NCBI RefSeq assembly: GCF_004362805.1
Contig: NZ_SNYF01000011.1
Span: forward strand, 1-64,000
Source: Algoriphagus boseongensis
Lineage (GTDB): Bacteria > Bacteroidota > Bacteroidia > Cytophagales > Cyclobacteriaceae
Direction: 5' to 3'
Length of the DNA stretch: 64,000 nucleotides
This document shows, one piece after another, positions 35,329 to 44,945 of the stretch. The notes below the pieces were generated by a model. It saw nothing but the letters and a program-made list of their open reading frames with translations. It did no database searches and was not told the DNA's origin. The translations under genes and the position numbers were made by a program. The first letter of the stretch is position 1. The number at the start of each line of letters is the position of its first letter.

Positions 35329-37254
35329 ATGCCGAATTACCTCGAAGAATTAAAGCAAGGTCTGAAATTGCTAAAAATGGAATGGCAAGAAGACCTTGCT
35401 CAGTACAAGAAAAAGTTTTTGAACACCTCGATTTCTGATAAAAAAAAGGAAGGCATTACTTGGTATCCTGTAGTTCTTAAGAAATCAAAAATCGGAATGG
35501 GGGAGCGACTGATTGTGGAGGTGGAAAGAACTGACATCCAGTATCCTTCATCCTTTTCTTCGGGAAAATCAGTTTCTTTTTTTTCGACTCAAGATGGATA
35601 TACCGGTTCAGAATATCGAGTAAACGGGGTGGTAAACCAAGCCAAAAATGACACGCTAATCATCACCCTTCAGGCGGATGAGGTTCCAGATTGGATGGAA
35701 AGCGGAAAGCTTGGGGTTGATTTATTGTTTGATGAAGCCAGTTATCGGGAAATGGAGAATGCCTTGAAAAAGGTGATTTCCTCTGAAAATCTCAGGCTTT
35801 CAGAACTACGGGATATCGCTTATGGTCAAAATCCGGTAAAATTTCAACAGATAACCAGTCTCGATTTTTCAGATTTAAACTTTTCCCAAAATCAGGCTTG
35901 CCAAAAAATCGAGTCCGCAAAAGACTTTGCCATAGTTCATGGTCCTCCAGGCACGGGAAAGACAACCACCTTAATTGCTGCAATTTCAAGAGCTGTAGAG
36001 TTAGGGTTGAGTATTTTGGTTACCGCTCCGAGTAATGCCGCTGTGGATCTTTTGGTGGAAAAATTAATTGACAGAGGGATATCTGCATTAAGACTTGGGC
36101 ATCCAGCGAGAGTTGAAGAAAAAATTCTGAATCAAACCTTGGATGCCAAAATAGCTTTTCATAAGAGCTATCGAGATTTGAAAAAATTGAGAAAAGAAGC
36201 CGAATCCTACCTAAGATTGGCCAAGCAATACAAAAGGAATTTTGGGCCTGAAGAAAAGGCCCAGCGAAAATTAATGTATCAGGAAGTTTCAAGAATCAGA
36301 GAGGCAGCCAGTCACTTGGAGGATTATATCCGCACGGATATTTTTCAAAAAACTCAGGTTTTTGCCAGTACCTTGGTAGGGTCATCTTCTTTTCAACTTA
36401 AGGGAATGGTGTTTGACGTCGTCTTTATCGATGAAGCTGCACAAGGCCTAGAGGCTGCTACCTGGATTCCGATTTTAAAAGCAAAAAAGGTGGTTTTGGC
36501 AGGGGATCATTGCCAATTGCCTCCCACGATAAAGTCTTACGAAGCAGGGAAGCAGGGATTGTCTAAAACCCTTTTTGAGAAGATCATCCAAAGACAACCC
36601 GAGTCTTCCCAAATGCTGGAAGTGCAATACCGAATGGCGGAATCGATTATGGGCTTTTCTAATCAGTGGTTTTATGGAGAAAAATTAGAAGCTGCCGAAT
36701 CTACCCAATCTCATTTTTTTAACTCTGAGGAATCAGTTTTGGAGTGGATAGACACAGCAGGTTCGGGTTATTCTGACCAGGTGGAAGCAGAGAGTCTCAG
36801 TACCTTTAATCCCGAAGAAGCCAGATTCGCCTGCAAGTATTTGAATGATACAATCAAGAGAATTGGAATTGCCAGATTTAAGGAAAATAAGTGGACTATA
36901 GGTCTTATTGCGCCCTATTCTGCTCAAGTGAGAATGTTGAGGCACTTGATTTTTGAGACGTTCGAGTTTCCAAATTTGAGAGCTTTTGCAGATCTGATTA
37001 CCATTGATACCGTGGATGGATTTCAGGGGCAGGAACGGGATTTGATGATGATTTCTCTCACCCGATCCAATGAAAAAGGAGAGATAGGATTTTTGTCTGA
37101 TGAAAGAAGAATGAACGTCGCTCTTACTCGAGCGAAACGAAAATTGATTTTAATCGGGGATTCAGGAACGCTTACTCAGCATCCTTTTTTCGATGCGCTT
37201 TTAGCCTATTTCGAAAGTAAAGGAGCTTACAAGAGCGTTTGGGAGTTTTTGTAA
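35329..37254 (+). CDS. SF1 (IGHMBP2/UPF1-like) AAA+ helicase
   Basis: A 641-aa DNA/RNA helicase with an N-terminal OB-like region and two RecA-like domains. Motifs: GPPGTGKTTT (Walker A, near 206), VFIDEAAQGLE (Walker B), GDHCQLPPT (motif III), QYRM (motif IV) and DGFQGQERD with RRMNVALTRAKRKLILIGD (motifs V and VI). It belongs to the SMUBP-2-like group common in Bacteroidota. TTG at 35326 precedes the ATG used here. The 200 bp after it are non-coding apart from a hairpin. Confidence 0.92.
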   Translation: MPNYLEELKQGLKLLKMEWQEDLAQYKKKFLNTSISDKKKEGITWYPVVLKKSKIGMGERLIVEVERTDIQYPSSFSSGKSVSFFSTQDGYTGSEYRVNGVVNQAKNDTLIITLQADEVPDWMESGKLGVDLLFDEASYREMENALKKVISSENLRLSELRDIAYGQNPVKFQQITSLDFSDLNFSQNQACQKIESAKDFAIVHGPPGTGKTTTLIAAISRAVELGLSILVTAPSNAAVDLLVEKLIDRGISALRLGHPARVEEKILNQTLDAKIAFHKSYRDLKKLRKEAESYLRLAKQYKRNFGPEEKAQRKLMYQEVSRIREAASHLEDYIRTDIFQKTQVFASTLVGSSSFQLKGMVFDVVFIDEAAQGLEAATWIPILKAKKVVLAGDHCQLPPTIKSYEAGKQGLSKTLFEKIIQRQPESSQMLEVQYRMAESIMGFSNQWFYGEKLEAAESTQSHFFNSEESVLEWIDTAGSGYSDQVEAESLSTFNPEEARFACKYLNDTIKRIGIARFKENKWTIGLIAPYSAQVRMLRHLIFETFEFPNLRAFADLITIDTVDGFQGQERDLMMISLTRSNEKGEIGFLSDERRMNVALTRAKRKLILIGDSGTLTQHPFFDALLAYFESKGAYKSVWEFL

Positions 37255-37389
37255 ATAGTTTTTCTCAAAATAAAATCATGGAAACCGTCTATTGATCAAG
37301 GGTATTTGCTTTCTGAAAGGCTAATTCTCCAATTATCATTCTTTGGTTAATTCGGTTTATAAACTCTTGGTATTCCACCTATTTGTAAG

Positions 37390-37425
37390 GAAATTGGAAT
37401 CTCAGGTAGAAAGGAATTCAATTTC
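37390..37425 (+). promoter_or_regulatory. Hairpin upstream of the cytochrome-dehydrogenase gene
   Basis: GAAATTG(G)AAT at 37390-37400 and ATTCAATTTC at 37416-37425 make a 10-bp stem with one bulged G, about 30 bp before the start codon. It may be a leader structure or operator. The rest of the 37255-37455 gap shows no gene and no clear -7/-33 pair. Confidence 0.3.
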
Positions 37426-37455
37426 TTTCCAAGAGTCTCAAACCCAAAATTACTT

Positions 37456-39999
37456 ATGAACCGAAGTTTGTTGTGGATAGGTGCTGTGGCAGTAAGTTTT
37501 GTTTTTTCCTGTAAAGAATCCGGTCCTACTCCCGAAACCCCAGATAGTCCTCCAAGAACACCCGAAGAGGAGCTGAGGACTTTTCAGATAGAAAAAGGAT
37601 TCGAGGTTCAGCTAGTTGCCTCAGAGCCCATGGTGGAGGCTCCAGTCCAAATTCAGTTTGATCAAGACGGTAGATTATGGGTGCTTGAAATGCGGGGTTA
37701 TATGAATGATATGGAGGGTTCAGAAGAACACCTTCCTGTTGGTTCTGTAGCCATCTTGGAAGATACTGATGGGGATGGGGAAATGGACCACCGTATCGTT
37801 TACCTGGATTCTCTGATTATGCCAAGGTCCTTGGGACTTTTTAAAAATGGGGCTCTGATCGCAGAAAATCAATCTTTATGGTGGACAGAAGATTTGGATG
37901 GAGACTGGAAAGCGGATGTCAAAACCCTGATTGATTCTACCTATTCTGCGAATGGGTTACCAGAGCATGCGGATAATGGATTTGTGAGAAATCTTGATAA
38001 TTGGTTTTACAGTGCCAAGTCAAGACTTCGGTATCGCAATTTTGATGGAGTATGGGTTCGTGATTCCACTGAATTCAGAGGACAATGGGGAATCACCCAA
38101 GATGATAAAGGCCGGTTGATATATAATTACAATTGGTCCCAGCTCCACGGAGACCTTGTTCCCGCCAATTACCTATCAAGAAATAAAAATCACAAGCCTT
38201 CCACAGGGATAGATCACGGCTATACGATTGATAGAAGAGTTTACCCAATACGATCCAACCTTGCGGTCAACCGCGGCTATATTCCAGGGACTTTGGATTC
38301 TGCCAATCGCCTATTGGAGTTTACTTCAGCGTGTTCACCTACGATTTACCGAAGTCATCTTTTTCCGAAGGAATATTTTGGGAATGTATTTGTGATGGAA
38401 AATGCCGGAAATCTGGTCAAAAGAAATGTGGTCAAGGAGAAAGGGATCTTGATCGAGGCTTTTGATCCTAATCCCGGAAAAGAGTTTTTGGCTTCCACAG
38501 ATGAGCGGTTTCGACCTGTTCATGGGACAGTTGGCCCTGACGGAGGATTATATATCGTGGATATGTACCAAGGTATTGTCCAGCATGGGGCATACATGAC
38601 TCCTTATTTGAAGGAAAAGACTTTGGAAAGAAAGTTGGATACACCAGGACACATGGGGAGAATTTGGCGAGTAGTTCCAAAAGGATTTAGGCCAAAGGCT
38701 TCACCCAAACTTTCCGAGAAAAACTCCCAAGAATTGGTTGAAATTCTCGCTCATGAGGATGGCTGGTATCGAGATATGGCCCAAAGACTTTTGGTAGAGC
38801 AGATGGATCCTAGTTCTATTCTTTTACTGGAAAGTCTTATTAAAAACGGTGATTCCGAACTTGCTAGACTTCATGCCTTATGGACTCTTGAAGGGATGGG
38901 AAAGACAAATCCATATCTTTTATTGGAGGTTTTAAAAGGTAATCCTGATCTCCTGAAGTCAGCTTCTCTGCGACTATTGGAAAATGTTGCTTTGGAAAAT
39001 TCAGTGTTTCTTTCCCAAATAGAGACTGAAGTAAAAAAACAAGTTGGCAGCTCCTCGGAGGAATTTGCTTTGCAGATTGCCTTGAGCAGCTACATCTTTT
39101 CTCCAAAGGCCAAATTCACAATTCTCTCTTCAATCCTTGAAAAGTATGGGAATCAAGCACTGATTCGAGATGCGGCCATGAGCAGTTTGGGTGATTTGGA
39201 GGCCGATTTTTTACGGACCTTAATGACAAATTCTGCTTGGCAGACTGAGAATCCAGATCGGGAAATTTTCCTTGAAATGTTGGCGGCAGCGGTTGTTACT
39301 AAAGGCGATCCAATTGAAATTTCGGGTTTGCTGGCAGGACTTAATCACCCAGAACTAAGCTGGAAAGAAAAAGCTGTTTTGACAGGCATGTCGATTCAGG
39401 CGGGAAATGTTGATCAAGTGGGTCAAATTAAAGTTTCTACCGAACCTGAGCTTTTCAAAAGAAAGGATATTCCTCTGGATGGCCTCAAATTGGAAATGCT
39501 TATGCGTTTGTTTTCTTGGCCAGGCTTCTCTCCTGATTCTCAACTTGCAGGAACCAATAATCTTGACGAAAGTGGATTGAAGTTATTCACCGATGGCCGA
39601 CAAAAATACCTTTCTTCCTGCTCAGGCTGCCATGGAAACAACGGAAAGGGAGTGACAAGGATGGGTCCACCTTTGGCGGGTTCTGAATGGGTTCTTGGAG
39701 ATGAAGTCCGATTGAGTTTGATTTTGCTTCATGGGATTGAAGGTCCTATCGAAGTTCTTGGTAAGAAATACGATGCTCCGGAAATTCTCCCGGTAATGCC
39801 TTCTCATTCAACCATGGATGACCGAAGTATTGCCGCGATTTTAACTTATATTAGAAATGAATGGGGAAATCAGGCTCCTGCGGTGACTGGAAGGACAGTG
39901 GGTGGAACGCGAGTATTGAACCAAGGGAGGGTTTATCCATGGTCTGAGAAAGAGCTAAATAAGCATATGGAGAAACTTTCCTCAGCCCCCAAACCCTAA
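37456..39999 (+). CDS. PVC-type membrane-bound dehydrogenase with cytochrome c domain
   Basis: An 847-aa exported lipoprotein: signal ending FVFSC (Cys at about residue 19), a beta-propeller dehydrogenase domain (about 45-420, starting FQIEKGFEVQLVASEP), a HEAT-like helical region (about 440-690) and a C-terminal cytochrome c domain with CSGCH at 722-726. This is the PVC-type haem-binding family (TIGR02604-like), expected to oxidise a sugar or sugar alcohol outside the cell and hand electrons to the respiratory chain. The substrate is unknown. It is followed 18 bp later by a sugar isomerase-like gene. Confidence 0.88.
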   Translation: MNRSLLWIGAVAVSFVFSCKESGPTPETPDSPPRTPEEELRTFQIEKGFEVQLVASEPMVEAPVQIQFDQDGRLWVLEMRGYMNDMEGSEEHLPVGSVAILEDTDGDGEMDHRIVYLDSLIMPRSLGLFKNGALIAENQSLWWTEDLDGDWKADVKTLIDSTYSANGLPEHADNGFVRNLDNWFYSAKSRLRYRNFDGVWVRDSTEFRGQWGITQDDKGRLIYNYNWSQLHGDLVPANYLSRNKNHKPSTGIDHGYTIDRRVYPIRSNLAVNRGYIPGTLDSANRLLEFTSACSPTIYRSHLFPKEYFGNVFVMENAGNLVKRNVVKEKGILIEAFDPNPGKEFLASTDERFRPVHGTVGPDGGLYIVDMYQGIVQHGAYMTPYLKEKTLERKLDTPGHMGRIWRVVPKGFRPKASPKLSEKNSQELVEILAHEDGWYRDMAQRLLVEQMDPSSILLLESLIKNGDSELARLHALWTLEGMGKTNPYLLLEVLKGNPDLLKSASLRLLENVALENSVFLSQIETEVKKQVGSSSEEFALQIALSSYIFSPKAKFTILSSILEKYGNQALIRDAAMSSLGDLEADFLRTLMTNSAWQTENPDREIFLEMLAAAVVTKGDPIEISGLLAGLNHPELSWKEKAVLTGMSIQAGNVDQVGQIKVSTEPELFKRKDIPLDGLKLEMLMRLFSWPGFSPDSQLAGTNNLDESGLKLFTDGRQKYLSSCSGCHGNNGKGVTRMGPPLAGSEWVLGDEVRLSLILLHGIEGPIEVLGKKYDAPEILPVMPSHSTMDDRSIAAILTYIRNEWGNQAPAVTGRTVGGTRVLNQGRVYPWSEKELNKHMEKLSSAPKP

Positions 40000-40017
40000 T
40001 CCAAAACCAGCCAGACT

Positions 40018-41115
40018 ATGAATCAAAAAGACAATAAGTCAGAAAATTTCCACGGGAGAAGGGATTTTATGAAGAAATCAAGCCTGGCAGCTCTCGCTTT
40101 TTCCATGCCTTTTGCTTCCATGCCGGACTTTCTAAAGGAAATACCAATGGGTGTGGTGGTTCATTCCTATGGAATGCGCTATGGATCCAAGATTCAAAGT
40201 CAGAAATATCCGGGTTTTCAAGATGCGCTGGATTTTATGCGGCATTGCCATTCGATAGGGGCTGGAGGAATTCAAACTGGGGTGAGTTCCTGGGCTGATG
40301 ATTTTTCCAAGAAGGTTAGGGATGAAAGGGAAAAGCTGGGAATGTATTTGGAGGGAAGTATTGGAATGCCTAAAAATCCCGAAGATGTTGCCCGCTTTGA
40401 AAAGGAAATTCTATTGGCAAAAGAAGCTGGAGCTCAAGTGATCCGAACAGTTTGTTTGAGCGGAAGGAGGTATGAGAATTTCAAAACTGAAGCTGAATGG
40501 GAATCATTTAAAACCAACTCCCTCAAGTCAATTCAATTGGCTGAGCCTATTGTCAGAAAGCATCGCCTGAAACTAGCCATTGAAAACCACAAGGACTGGA
40601 TGGCTGCCGAGCTGGCAGAATTGATTGAAAACCTGGGAAGTGAATGGGTTGGGGTGACTTTGGATTTTGGAAATAATGTTTCTCTTCTGGAAGAGCCCAT
40701 GGAGGTGATCCAAACTTTGGCTCCTTATGCTTTCTCTACACACGTGAAAGATATGGGTGTAAAGCCTTATGAAAAAGGCTTTTTGCTTTCTGAGGTTGAA
40801 TTAGGAAAAGGGATTATTGACCTCAAAGAGGCAATTGCACTTTGCAAAAAACACCAGCCTCAAGTGACTTTCAGTTTAGAAATGATTACCCGTGACCCTT
40901 TGGAAGTTCCTTGCCTGGAGGATAGTTATTGGGTCACCTTTGATAAAATGCCTGCATCTGAATTGGCTAAAGTTCTGCGCCTAGTTCAGGATGAAACTTA
41001 TCCAGGAGAATTGCCTCAGGTCAAAAACCTTTCACCTGAAGAAAAATTAGCCTTTGAAGAAGAAAATGTGGAGAAATGCCTACAGTATTCGAAAAAGATT
41101 CTTTTGACGAGCTAA
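40018..41115 (+). CDS. Sugar phosphate isomerase/epimerase-like (TIM barrel), Tat-type leader
   Basis: A 365-aa xylose-isomerase-like TIM barrel protein. The N-terminus has a Tat-like signal: GRRDFMKKSSLAALAFSMP, so export is likely. The core has the EN HKDWM, GVTLDFGNN and STHVKDMG segments that carry metal ligands (Glu, Asp, His) in this family. It follows the cytochrome-linked dehydrogenase by 18 bp in the same direction, so both probably handle the same sugar. Substrate unknown. Confidence 0.85.
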   Translation: MNQKDNKSENFHGRRDFMKKSSLAALAFSMPFASMPDFLKEIPMGVVVHSYGMRYGSKIQSQKYPGFQDALDFMRHCHSIGAGGIQTGVSSWADDFSKKVRDEREKLGMYLEGSIGMPKNPEDVARFEKEILLAKEAGAQVIRTVCLSGRRYENFKTEAEWESFKTNSLKSIQLAEPIVRKHRLKLAIENHKDWMAAELAELIENLGSEWVGVTLDFGNNVSLLEEPMEVIQTLAPYAFSTHVKDMGVKPYEKGFLLSEVELGKGIIDLKEAIALCKKHQPQVTFSLEMITRDPLEVPCLEDSYWVTFDKMPASELAKVLRLVQDETYPGELPQVKNLSPEEKLAFEEENVEKCLQYSKKILLTS

Positions 41116-41169
41116 GCTTTCTAGTTCTTGATTTTAAAATTTTAAACTACTTATAAAAACCTACAACCT

Positions 41170-41964
41170 ATGTCTGCTTTAGATTTCAACCAATTACCCG
41201 GAATTTCAATTTTTTCACTAAAAGGAAAATCTGCGATTATCACAGGAGGTACCAAAGGACTTGGATTAGCAATGGCAGCAGGATTAGCTTCTGCTGGCGC
41301 AAATGTTATGCTGGTCAGCAGAAATGCAGCAGAGGGTGAGGAATCAGCCAAAGAGATATCTTCAAGGTATGGAGTCAAAGCGCTGACTTTTTCAGCCGAT
41401 GTCAGCGATAAAAGCCAGATGGAAACCATGGCCAAAACTGCCAAACAGGAATTTGGTGGCATCGATATTTTGATCAATTCAGCTGGAATTAACATTCGTG
41501 GGGCCATAGACGAACTCAGTGAGGAGGACTTCACCAAGGTAATGGACGTCAATGTAACCGGAACTTGGTTGGCTTCTCGGGCGGTAACCCCTTACATGAA
41601 GGAGAAAAATAAAGGAGCGATTATCAACCTTGCAAGTACGCTTGGCTTAGTTGGATTGGCTAATCGGACACCCTACGCATCTAGCAAAGGTGCAGTAGTT
41701 CAAATGACCAGGGCCTTGGCTTTGGAGTTGGCTCCTTGGAATATTAATGTTAATGCGATTTGCCCGGGCCCATTTTTGACGGAAATGAATTTACCAATAG
41801 CAGATACCGAAGAAGGAAAAAAGTTTGTGGTAGGAGCTACGGCCTTGGGAAGATGGGGAGAACTAAAGGAAATTCAGGGAGCTGCTATTTTTCTCGCCTC
41901 AGATGCAGGAAGCTATATGGTGGGTTCTATGCTTACCGTGGATGGTGGCTGGACTGCTAGATAA
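41170..41964 (+). CDS. Short-chain dehydrogenase (gluconate 5-dehydrogenase-like)
   Basis: A 264-aa NAD(P)-dependent SDR. The TGGTKGLGLAMA cofactor loop, NSAGI, catalytic Ser in NLASTLGLVG and YASSK (Tyr and Lys) are complete. The C-terminal ALAPWNINVNAICPGPFLTEMN is like gluconate/2-keto-gluconate dehydrogenases. Neighbours are an isomerase and a gluconate-type permease, which supports a sugar acid or keto-sugar as substrate. Confidence 0.88.
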   Translation: MSALDFNQLPGISIFSLKGKSAIITGGTKGLGLAMAAGLASAGANVMLVSRNAAEGEESAKEISSRYGVKALTFSADVSDKSQMETMAKTAKQEFGGIDILINSAGINIRGAIDELSEEDFTKVMDVNVTGTWLASRAVTPYMKEKNKGAIINLASTLGLVGLANRTPYASSKGAVVQMTRALALELAPWNINVNAICPGPFLTEMNLPIADTEEGKKFVVGATALGRWGELKEIQGAAIFLASDAGSYMVGSMLTVDGGWTAR

Positions 41965-42005
41965 GTCTTTTTTCTTGACTCAAGAACCCCTTCCCTTCCA
42001 AATTT

Positions 42006-43337
42006 CTAAGCCACAATCAGACTTAGGATATAAATCAATACAATAGAAGTAACTCCAGCGATGATTGTACCGAGGCTATGGGATAGGTTTCCCTGCTTGG
42101 TGGTCATCCCTGAAAGCTGAGTTACTACCCAAAATCCACTGTCATTGGCGTGGGAAATAGCCAAGGCTCCAGCACCGATGGCAACAGTGGTAAATACCTT
42201 CATGGTTTCAGAATCCAAGCCCAAAGGGCCCATAATCGGAGCAATTATGGAAGCCGTGGTAATCATGGCTACGGTAGTTGAACCTTGGGCTGTTTTCAAA
42301 GCAAAAGCAATTAGGAAGGGTAGAAAAATTCCCCAATTCGCATCACTCATCGTGGAAGTGACCAGATCACCTACTCCGGAATTTTGCAGCATTTTCCCAA
42401 AAACAGCTCCAGCGCCTGTTATCAATATCACAGGTGCAGCAAGTAAAATAGATTCTCCAATCCAACCCGAAGAGGAAAGCAACTTACGATCGAATTTTTT
42501 GGGAAGCGTAAATGAAAGTATAGCTCCAATTAAGAGTGCGATAACTGGTGTACCAATAAATTGAATGGCCTTAACGACAGATCCCTCGCCCATTGGTTTG
42601 GATGGATAATTGGCAATCGAGGCGAGAATGATTAAAAAGAGAGGGACAAGAACTGGAAGTAAAGAAGAAAAGAAGGAGGGTCTTTCTTTTGGAGAAAGTG
42701 TCTTTTCCTCAGTGATCAATTGAGGTGTTAATGGAATTTTGCTCACCCAGCGGTTTACAAAAAAGATTAAGGGGATCAAGGTGATCAGGGATACCAAACC
42801 TCCATAAAATATCACACGTCCCAAATCCGCTCCCAAAATACCTGCAGCAGCAATTGGTCCTGGGGTAGGTGGAACGAGGGAATGGCTTGCCATAGCTCCT
42901 AAGGATACTGCAATAATGGTTGCCGCATAGGAGATTTTGCTTTTTGCTGAAAGAGATTTGGCTATCGGGTTCATCATGATGATCGTGCTGTCTCCAAAAA
43001 CTGGAATGGAAAGCACCCAACTGCTGACCATGAGCGATAAATTCACCGATTTTTCCCCAACCCATTTCAGGACTTTTTCCGCGATCACCATGGCACCACC
43101 GGTTTTTTCCAAAAAAGTACCCAAAATGATTCCTAGAAGAATTAATAGTCCGACACTTCCCATTACCCCACCAAATCCCTCTGAGATGGATTTGACGATG
43201 AGATCTGCTGGCATTCGCATCATCAGGCCATAAAGAATTGCTCCCACGAAAAGCGCTAAAAATGGGTGAATATCAAACTTGATAATCGCAACCAGGATAA
43301 TAGCCAAGGCTATCAGGATAATTAGGAAAGTCAGCAT
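42006..43337 (-). CDS. GntP-family gluconate:H+ symporter
   Basis: A 443-aa permease with about twelve membrane helices, beginning LTFLIILIALAIILVAIIKF and carrying GntP family marks such as IMMNPIAKSLS, PPTPGPIAAA and ISHANDSGFWVVTQ. It is convergent with the SDR gene, with 41 bp between them. Substrate (gluconate or a related sugar acid) is inferred from the family. Confidence 0.92.
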   Translation of the reverse strand: MLTFLIILIALAIILVAIIKFDIHPFLALFVGAILYGLMMRMPADLIVKSISEGFGGVMGSVGLLILLGIILGTFLEKTGGAMVIAEKVLKWVGEKSVNLSLMVSSWVLSIPVFGDSTIIMMNPIAKSLSAKSKISYAATIIAVSLGAMASHSLVPPTPGPIAAAGILGADLGRVIFYGGLVSLITLIPLIFFVNRWVSKIPLTPQLITEEKTLSPKERPSFFSSLLPVLVPLFLIILASIANYPSKPMGEGSVVKAIQFIGTPVIALLIGAILSFTLPKKFDRKLLSSSGWIGESILLAAPVILITGAGAVFGKMLQNSGVGDLVTSTMSDANWGIFLPFLIAFALKTAQGSTTVAMITTASIIAPIMGPLGLDSETMKVFTTVAIGAGALAISHANDSGFWVVTQLSGMTTKQGNLSHSLGTIIAGVTSIVLIYILSLIVA

Positions 43338-43471
43338 TTTGGGTCAATTGGATTACAAAAGGGCATTCCAAAAATCTTTTCGGAAAAGGGAAAGTAAAAA
43401 ATTATGGAAAATTTAGGGAAAAGAAAGCCCTCCGGTGGAAAAGTTGGTTTTCGGTCTTCTATAAAAGATAA

Positions 43472-43503
43472 ATCCCGACCAAAACTATGGTTTGGGCCGG
43501 GAT
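43472..43503 (-). terminator. Terminator after the sulfhydrylase gene
   Basis: On the minus strand, ATCCCG/CGGGAT with inner ACCAAA/TTTGG-type pairing around a short loop, followed by TTTATCTTTT. It lies directly behind the stop at 43526. The rest of the 43338-43525 gap holds no gene. Confidence 0.65.
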
Positions 43504-43525
43504 AAGAATTTGGAAATTTGAATTC

Positions 43526-44692
43526 TTACTTGGATTTAGAAATTGCCTGCTCTACATCTTTTATAATATCATCCACATGTTCAAGTCCAACAGAAAGTCG
43601 GATCAAACCATCTGCAATGCCAACTTTAGCACGCTCTTCAGATGATAGCTTGCTATGGGTGGTGGAGGCTGGGTGAGTGATAATACTTCTGCTGTCTCCC
43701 AGATTGGCCGTTACAGAAATCATTTGAAGTTGGTCAATGAAACGCTTGGCACGATCAGCACCACCTTTTAAAGTAAGGGTGATGATTCCTCCTCCGGCCT
43801 TCATTTGCTTAACTGCCAAATGGTGCTGAGGATGAGACTTGAGAAATGGATATTTTACCGCTTCCAACTCTGGATTTCCCTCGAAATAAGTAGCTACTTT
43901 CAACGCGTTTTCACAATGTCTGTCCATTCTTACAGCCAAGGTTTCCATGCTTTTAGATAAAATCCAGGCATTAAAAGGAGAAATCGATGGCCCTGTATGG
44001 CGGGTGAAAAACTGAACTTCTTTAATCAGTTCTTTCTTCCCTAAAATCAAACCACCCAAGACTCTTCCCTGACCGTCAATGTATTTTGTTGCACTATGGG
44101 TGACGATATGTGCCCCCCATTTCGCTGGCTGCTGCAAATAAGGCGAAGCAAAACAATTGTCCACAACTAGGATAAGGTTATGAGCTTCGGCAAATTTTCC
44201 CGCCCATTCCAGATCGATTATTTCCAAACCCGGATTGGATGGGGTTTCAATAAACAGCATTTTGGTGTTGGGCTGAACTAATTTGTCCCAATTTTCATAA
44301 TCGAAGATATCTCCGTAGGTGGAGGAAATGCCCCATTTCGGAAATACTCTGGTCAAAAGCTGATGCGTTGACCCAAAAAGTGATCTTGAGGCCAATACAT
44401 GATCTCCTTGCTGTAACAAGGAGGCGAGGCTTCCAAACATTGCTGCCATTCCGGATGCAGTGGCAATTCCGTCTTGGGTTCCCTCTGCAGCGCAGACTTT
44501 TTCGATCAGGTCTGAAGAATTAGGATTGGCGTATCGGGAATAAATATTGCCCTGAATTTCGTCTGCAAACATGGCTCTAGCTTCTTCTGCAGAATCGAAA
44601 GTAAAACTGGAGGTTAAGAAAATGGGAGAGGAGTGTTCCCGCTCGTTGGTTCTGGATTGGATTCGGATCGAATCGGTTTCGAAGTGACTCAT
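43526..44692 (-). CDS. metZ: PLP-dependent O-succinylhomoserine sulfhydrylase / trans-sulfuration enzyme
   Basis: A 388-aa PLP enzyme of the Cys/Met metabolism family making homocysteine. It shows SRYANPN, ATASGMAA, VDNCFASP, and SATKYIDGQGRVLGG with the PLP-binding Lys. ATG at 44692 is chosen because conserved sequence begins there (MSHFETDSIRIQ); an in-frame start at 44755 would add 21 residues unlike the family and lie close to the riboswitch. The SAM-I riboswitch upstream strongly supports a methionine role. Sulfhydrylase versus cystathionine synthase cannot be settled here. Confidence 0.88.
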   Translation of the reverse strand: MSHFETDSIRIQSRTNEREHSSPIFLTSSFTFDSAEEARAMFADEIQGNIYSRYANPNSSDLIEKVCAAEGTQDGIATASGMAAMFGSLASLLQQGDHVLASRSLFGSTHQLLTRVFPKWGISSTYGDIFDYENWDKLVQPNTKMLFIETPSNPGLEIIDLEWAGKFAEAHNLILVVDNCFASPYLQQPAKWGAHIVTHSATKYIDGQGRVLGGLILGKKELIKEVQFFTRHTGPSISPFNAWILSKSMETLAVRMDRHCENALKVATYFEGNPELEAVKYPFLKSHPQHHLAVKQMKAGGGIITLTLKGGADRAKRFIDQLQMISVTANLGDSRSIITHPASTTHSKLSSEERAKVGIADGLIRLSVGLEHVDDIIKDVEQAISKSK

Positions 44693-44792
44693 GGTTCGCT
44701 GGTTTGGAAAGAGTTTTTTACAGGGACTTTTAAAGAGTTTTCCCTTTTGCAGCATTTGAACCAGTAAAGTGGGGTAGAAATATTTTACGCCA

Positions 44793-44895
44793 ATTTATAG
44801 TTCCCGCAGAGGGTAGGAATTGGCACCTTTCTCCTTGGCTGGGGATGGTTGCCAGAGGGTCAATGAGCCTAGTCTCTCGCCTCTTCTTTATAAAT
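44793..44895 (-). ncRNA. SAM-I (S-box) riboswitch
   Basis: On the minus strand the order is that of the S-box: P1 strand ATTTATA, AAGAGGCGAGAGACTAGGCTC, ATGACCCTCTGGCAACC, then AAGGTGCCAATTCCTACC and the P1 partner TATAAAT, a perfect 7-bp pairing (44793-44799 with 44889-44895). The GGCAACC and GGTGCCAATTCC stretches are hallmark SAM-binding core. It sits about 100 nt before the sulfhydrylase start, which leaves room for an expression platform; no classic terminator stem was found in it, so control may act on translation. Confidence 0.9.
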
Positions 44896-44913
44896 CAGTC
44901 TCCTGAAGTGGTA

Positions 44914-44945
44914 CAAAGAAAGAAGGAGATTCGGGTATTTCCAAA
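44914..44945 (-). promoter_or_regulatory. Promoter of the SAM-riboswitch transcript
   Basis: On the minus strand TTTG (44942-44945), 20 bp, then TTTCTTTG (44914-44921), one mismatch from TANNTTTG. The predicted start falls about 15 nt before the riboswitch P1 stem. The whole promoter lies inside the pth terminator hairpin and its T-rich tail. Confidence 0.5.

Noticed and set aside
44693..44755. Longer N-terminus for the sulfhydrylase
   Set aside because: The added residues are Lys/Phe-rich and unlike the family, and the conserved start MSHFETDSI begins at 44692.
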